DNA from: Pseudomonadota bacterium
GTDB taxonomy: Bacteria; Pseudomonadota; Gammaproteobacteria; Xanthomonadales; Xanthomonadaceae
DNA: 17,142 nucleotides
Direction: 5' to 3'
NCBI GenBank assembly: GCA_023438325.1
Contig: JAEXRB010000288.1
Coordinates: 1-17,142, forward strand
The translations under genes and the position numbers were made by a program. Under the pieces are notes generated by a model, which made no database searches, was not told the DNA's origin, and saw only the letters and a program-made list of their open reading frames with translations. Below are positions 14,594-17,142 of the stretch, one piece after another (position 1 is the stretch's first letter; every line of letters begins with the position of its first letter).

Positions 14594-16318
14594 TTACTGC
14601 ACCCGCACCGGCTGCCGCGCAATCACCTGGCTGCCTTGTACGAACACCACCTCCCAATCACCCGCCTTCTCGGGTGTTTCGATATGCACGCTGTCGCCTT
14701 CGGCAGGCACGTAGTCCCAGCCCTCGTACTGGCTGCCATCGCCGCCCACCGGCACGATGCCGATCCAGTTGCCATCGGCTCGAGGGCCGCTGAAACCCAC
14801 TTCAATACTCGTGTTGGCGGCAACGGTTGCCGGCAGGCGCAACGTGACTTTGGCCGCCAGTACCTTCACCGGCTTTGACGCAGCCACCTTCTGACTTTCG
14901 AACAAGACATAGCGATACTCGTAATTTCCCGCATCGAGGGGGGCAGTAACGCTCACGCTGCCACGTTCCGATTGCGGGCGATCGTAGCTGCCGCTGATGT
15001 AGGCACCCGCATCACTCCCGGCTGGTGCAAATCCGATCCAATGGCCACCATCGACCGGCCCCGCAGCTTGAATGACGACGCGTTCACCGGCCATCACTTC
15101 AGCCGGCCCATCCACCATCACTTCCGCTGCCACGACCTTGATCGGTCGGGAATAAACCACGCGTTCGCCCTCATTCAGCACGTAGCGCAACTCGTAGTCC
15201 CCGGCATCGGCCGGCACCTTGATTTCCAGCGTGTCCCCGCGTTCGGGCAAGCGCGCGTAGTGGTGGGAGATATAGGCACTCGCGGGTTTTCCCGGCTCGA
15301 CAAAACCAACCCAGTGGCTGCCATGTCGCGGCCCCCGTGCCGTCACCGACAGCTTAGTGCCGGCAACAGCCGTATCCGGTGCGTCGACCACGGCTTCCAG
15401 ATCACCGATGACGATCGGCACACGTGCCAGCACCTGCGATTCACGCCGCGGGCTGACATATCGCAGTTCGTAATCGCCCGCGATGGCGGGCATGGTGAAG
15501 GCGAGGCTGCCATTGCCGCCCCCATCCTTTTCAGGCACATAGACGTAATTTGTGTAATGCCCGGGGGCTGCATCGGGCAGTACCACGGTAATGAAATCGC
15601 CCTCGTCAGCCGGGCCGCTCCAGGCGACGTCCAGAGACTGGGTAATGACGGCCTTGCCCTGCGGCGCAAGGGTCGCGCTAGCGGGTGGCGGCGGCAGTTG
15701 GGTGCTGCTGCTCACCGCGCCCTGCACGGCCGCTGTCAGTTCGCGCGCATCACGGGCATTGAAGTAGCGGCCGCCGGTATTCTCGGCCAGGCACCGCAAC
15801 TGCGCCTGATGCTCGGGATTCTGCACATCGAAGCCGATGACGTGGGCGGTGAAGTCCACGCCCGTCTTTTCCAGTTCGGCACCCACCTTGCAGGGGTCGA
15901 GATTGCAGGTCTCCTCGCCATCACTGACAAGAATCACGGTCGCCTTGGCTTCACTGGATTTGAGTGCCGCCGCCGCATCGATCACCGCTTGCGACAGTGG
16001 CGTCATTCCCTTGGGGTTGAGAGCATTCACCGTGGCCATGAAGGCGTCACCATTCATCGGGCCCAGCGGTATCAGGGTTTCGATGTCGCTGCAGTCGCCC
16101 TTGCGACGATGGCCGTAGGCGATCAGTCCGACTTGATTGGCCTGATCCCAGCCGGAAACGACCTTGCCGGATGCTTCACGGGCAATTTCAATCTTGGTAC
16201 GACCGTCGATCTGGCCCCACATCGAGCCAGACGCATCCAGTACCAGCATCACGTTTTCAGCGGCCAGAGCCGAACCCGTCACCAGCAACAATGAGTAAGC
16301 CAACAGGGAACAACGCAT
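14594..16318 (-). CDS. Secreted von Willebrand factor A protein with four tandem C-terminal repeats
   Basis: A 574-residue exported protein of unknown function. The signal peptide is residues 1-20 (cleavage after ALAA). The vWA domain follows immediately (about 21-200) with a complete metal-binding MIDAS site: D28, S30 and S32 in DASGS, T106 in GMTPLSQ and D133 in VSDGEET. C76, C138, C143 and C176 could form periplasmic disulfides. After a Pro-rich linker (about 205-215) come four repeats of about 85-90 residues (near 220-305, 308-397, 399-488, 490-574), marked by GDYELRYV (281 and 373), GNYEYRYV (464) and GDWEVVFV (553), probably beta-sandwich units. The start is ATG 16318, where GGAG is 6 bases upstream; ATG 16324 would abut it. 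An adhesive or scaffolding role is inference. Confidence 0.88.
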   Translation of the reverse strand: MRCSLLAYSLLLVTGSALAAENVMLVLDASGSMWGQIDGRTKIEIAREASGKVVSGWDQANQVGLIAYGHRRKGDCSDIETLIPLGPMNGDAFMATVNALNPKGMTPLSQAVIDAAAALKSSEAKATVILVSDGEETCNLDPCKVGAELEKTGVDFTAHVIGFDVQNPEHQAQLRCLAENTGGRYFNARDARELTAAVQGAVSSSTQLPPPPASATLAPQGKAVITQSLDVAWSGPADEGDFITVVLPDAAPGHYTNYVYVPEKDGGGNGSLAFTMPAIAGDYELRYVSPRRESQVLARVPIVIGDLEAVVDAPDTAVAGTKLSVTARGPRHGSHWVGFVEPGKPASAYISHHYARLPERGDTLEIKVPADAGDYELRYVLNEGERVVYSRPIKVVAAEVMVDGPAEVMAGERVVIQAAGPVDGGHWIGFAPAGSDAGAYISGSYDRPQSERGSVSVTAPLDAGNYEYRYVLFESQKVAASKPVKVLAAKVTLRLPATVAANTSIEVGFSGPRADGNWIGIVPVGGDGSQYEGWDYVPAEGDSVHIETPEKAGDWEVVFVQGSQVIARQPVRVQ

Positions 16319-16324
16319 GTCCAT

Positions 16325-16328
16325 CTCC
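16325..16328 (-). promoter_or_regulatory. Ribosome-binding site fixing the von Willebrand A start
   Basis: GGAG on the minus strand lies 6 bases before ATG 16318 but directly touches ATG 16324. It therefore selects 16318 and removes the 38 extra codons of the open frame. Confidence 0.7.
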
Positions 16329-16346
16329 AATCTGAAAGTGGAAATC

Positions 16347-16374
16347 CTGACGCAAGCAGGGAGCCCGCTAGAAT
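16347..16374 (+). promoter_or_regulatory. Candidate sigma-70 promoter reading toward dodecin
   Basis: CTGACG (16347-16352) and TAGAAT (16369-16374) are spaced by 16 bases. The predicted start is near 16381, leaving a leader of about 228 bases before the dodecin ATG. A nearer promoter may exist that I could not pick out. The 290 bases between the von Willebrand A start and dodecin hold no convincing gene. Confidence 0.38.
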
Positions 16375-16608
16375 CCGATTTGCTGTGATACGGGAAAAGG
16401 TCTGGCTTTCGGACATCTACGGCACGCGACACGCATGTTCATGCATCAGGGCAACTGAACGGCGCCGCGCTCTCACCGCCCATCCGTCACCTGACAGCAG
16501 GCCACCACGCTATGCTTCGGAAACCGCCTCGGCAAACCCGCTGGCAAGAGTATGTGCGTGGTTGGGCGTGGCGGCTCCCAATCCGTTCACCTGTATGCGA
16601 GGTGCTTC

Positions 16609-16812
16609 ATGTCAGTCGCAAAAGTCATCGAAATCAGCGCATCTTCCACCGTCAGCGTCGAAGACGCAGTCCGTCGCGGTCTTGCCAAGACCTCGGAGAC
16701 GGTAAAGAACATCCAAGGCGCATGGATCAACGAAACCAAGGTCATCACCACGCCTTCCGGCGACATCGCCGAGTGGCGCGTCAACATGCGTGTCAGCTTC
16801 ATCGTCGAATAA
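16609..16812 (+). CDS. Dodecin family flavin-binding protein
   Basis: Dodecins are small proteins that assemble into hollow dodecamers and store or buffer flavins (FMN, riboflavin) in the cytoplasm. The 67 residues match the family length (65-75). The sequence runs VAKVIEISASSTVSVEDAVR (3-22), a helix, then NIQGAWINETKV (34-45), containing W39, the tryptophan that stacks on the flavin ring, and ends with the strand WRVNMRVSFIVE. The start at ATG 16609 is supported by GAGG 6 bases upstream; the frame is open 19 codons further, but that part has no family match. A strong terminator follows, so it is transcribed as a single gene. Confidence 0.94.
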   Translation: MSVAKVIEISASSTVSVEDAVRRGLAKTSETVKNIQGAWINETKVITTPSGDIAEWRVNMRVSFIVE

Positions 16813-16824
16813 ACGCGACATAAA

Positions 16825-16851
16825 AAAACCGCCCGGGCCCCGGGCGGTTTT
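16825..16851. terminator. Bidirectional intrinsic terminator between dodecin and the cold-shock gene
   Basis: A perfect 11-bp stem, AAAACCGCCCG (16825-16835) and CGGGCGGTTTT (16841-16851), encloses a 5-base loop. The T-run serves the plus strand, and the A-run (16822-16828) becomes a T-run on the minus strand, so it can end both convergent transcripts. Confidence 0.93.
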
Positions 16852-16872
16852 CTTTGGTTTATTGGCGCGCGT

Positions 16873-17082
16873 TCAGAGCGCCTCGACCTGATCGGCTTGG
16901 TAGCCCTTCGGCCCCTGGGTCACGACGAAAGATACTTTCTGCCCTTCTTTCAGTGACTTGAATCCAGTGCCCTGGATGGCACGGAAATGGACAAAAAGAT
17001 CCTCGCCGCCTTCACGGCTGATGAATCCGAAACCCTTGGCGTCGTTGAACCACTTGACTGTGCCGGTCTGACGATCGGACAT
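16873..17082 (-). CDS. Cold-shock protein, CspA family
   Basis: A single cold-shock domain of 69 residues that binds single-stranded RNA or DNA and acts as an RNA chaperone. RNP1 is KGFGFI (16-21) and RNP2 is LFVHF (29-33); the N-terminus TGTVKWFNDAKG is typical. The start is ATG 17082, with AGGAG 8 bases upstream; the seven extra codons up to 17103 lie across that site and are not coding. The T-rich leader reaches the window edge, so the promoter and any thermosensing 5' leader are outside. Which csp paralogue it is cannot be decided from one gene. Confidence 0.95.
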   Translation of the reverse strand: MSDRQTGTVKWFNDAKGFGFISREGGEDLFVHFRAIQGTGFKSLKEGQKVSFVVTQGPKGYQADQVEAL

Positions 17083-17142
17083 GGCAAAAACTCCTGCAAA
17101 CATTCTGGCTGGACATGTTGAACCCGGAAGCCGGGACTGGAT

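Noticed and set aside
14972..16294. 440-codon plus-strand frame across the von Willebrand A gene
   Set aside because: Antisense shadow; the minus frame has a signal peptide, a MIDAS site and repeats.

Overview
This window looks like chromosomal housekeeping DNA from a GC-rich gammaproteobacterium. The gene content and protein sequences suggest Xanthomonadales (Xanthomonadaceae or Rhodanobacteraceae). That placement rests on recognising families, on the perM-hda and purM-purN-DUF3108 neighbourhoods and on high GC at third codon positions; no database search was possible. I see no insertion sequence, integrase, phage gene, CRISPR array, toxin-antitoxin pair, tRNA or rRNA.

Layout: (1) 2-1210, the 3' part of miaB (+), which runs off the left edge. 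(2) 1227-2997, a DUF2461 protein and a GT4-type glycosyltransferase (-). (3) 3238-4089, purU (+), convergent with the next block. (4) 8515-4114, a minus-strand block read in the order alkyltransferase-like (ATL) protein, rhomboid protease, exported hypothetical protein, a candidate 79-residue protein, then rnr. (5) 8580-8987, a lone small conserved-looking gene (+). (6) 11968-8991, DUF2066 protein, perM-type permease, then hda (-), with a 4-base overlap between the last two. (7) 12088-14494, purM-purN-DUF3108 (+), with overlapping stop and start codons at both junctions. (8) 16318-14594, a secreted von Willebrand A protein with four tandem repeats (-). (9) 16609-16812 dodecin (+) and 17082-16873 a cold-shock protein (-), separated by a bidirectional terminator.

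Functional themes: purM and purN give two steps of de novo purine synthesis, and PurN uses 10-formyl-tetrahydrofolate, the same cofactor that PurU hydrolyses about 9 kb away. miaB, rnr and the cold-shock protein act on RNA, Hda on replication initiation, and ATL on alkylated DNA. The DUF2066, DUF3108, exported hypothetical and von Willebrand A proteins all carry signal peptides and act in the envelope.

Nothing here is clearly a new multi-gene system. The points most worth a second look are the repeat architecture of the von Willebrand A protein, the unannotated-looking small ORF upstream of rnr (same frame as the gene before it, separated by one TGA), and a 14-bp inverted repeat just upstream of purU.
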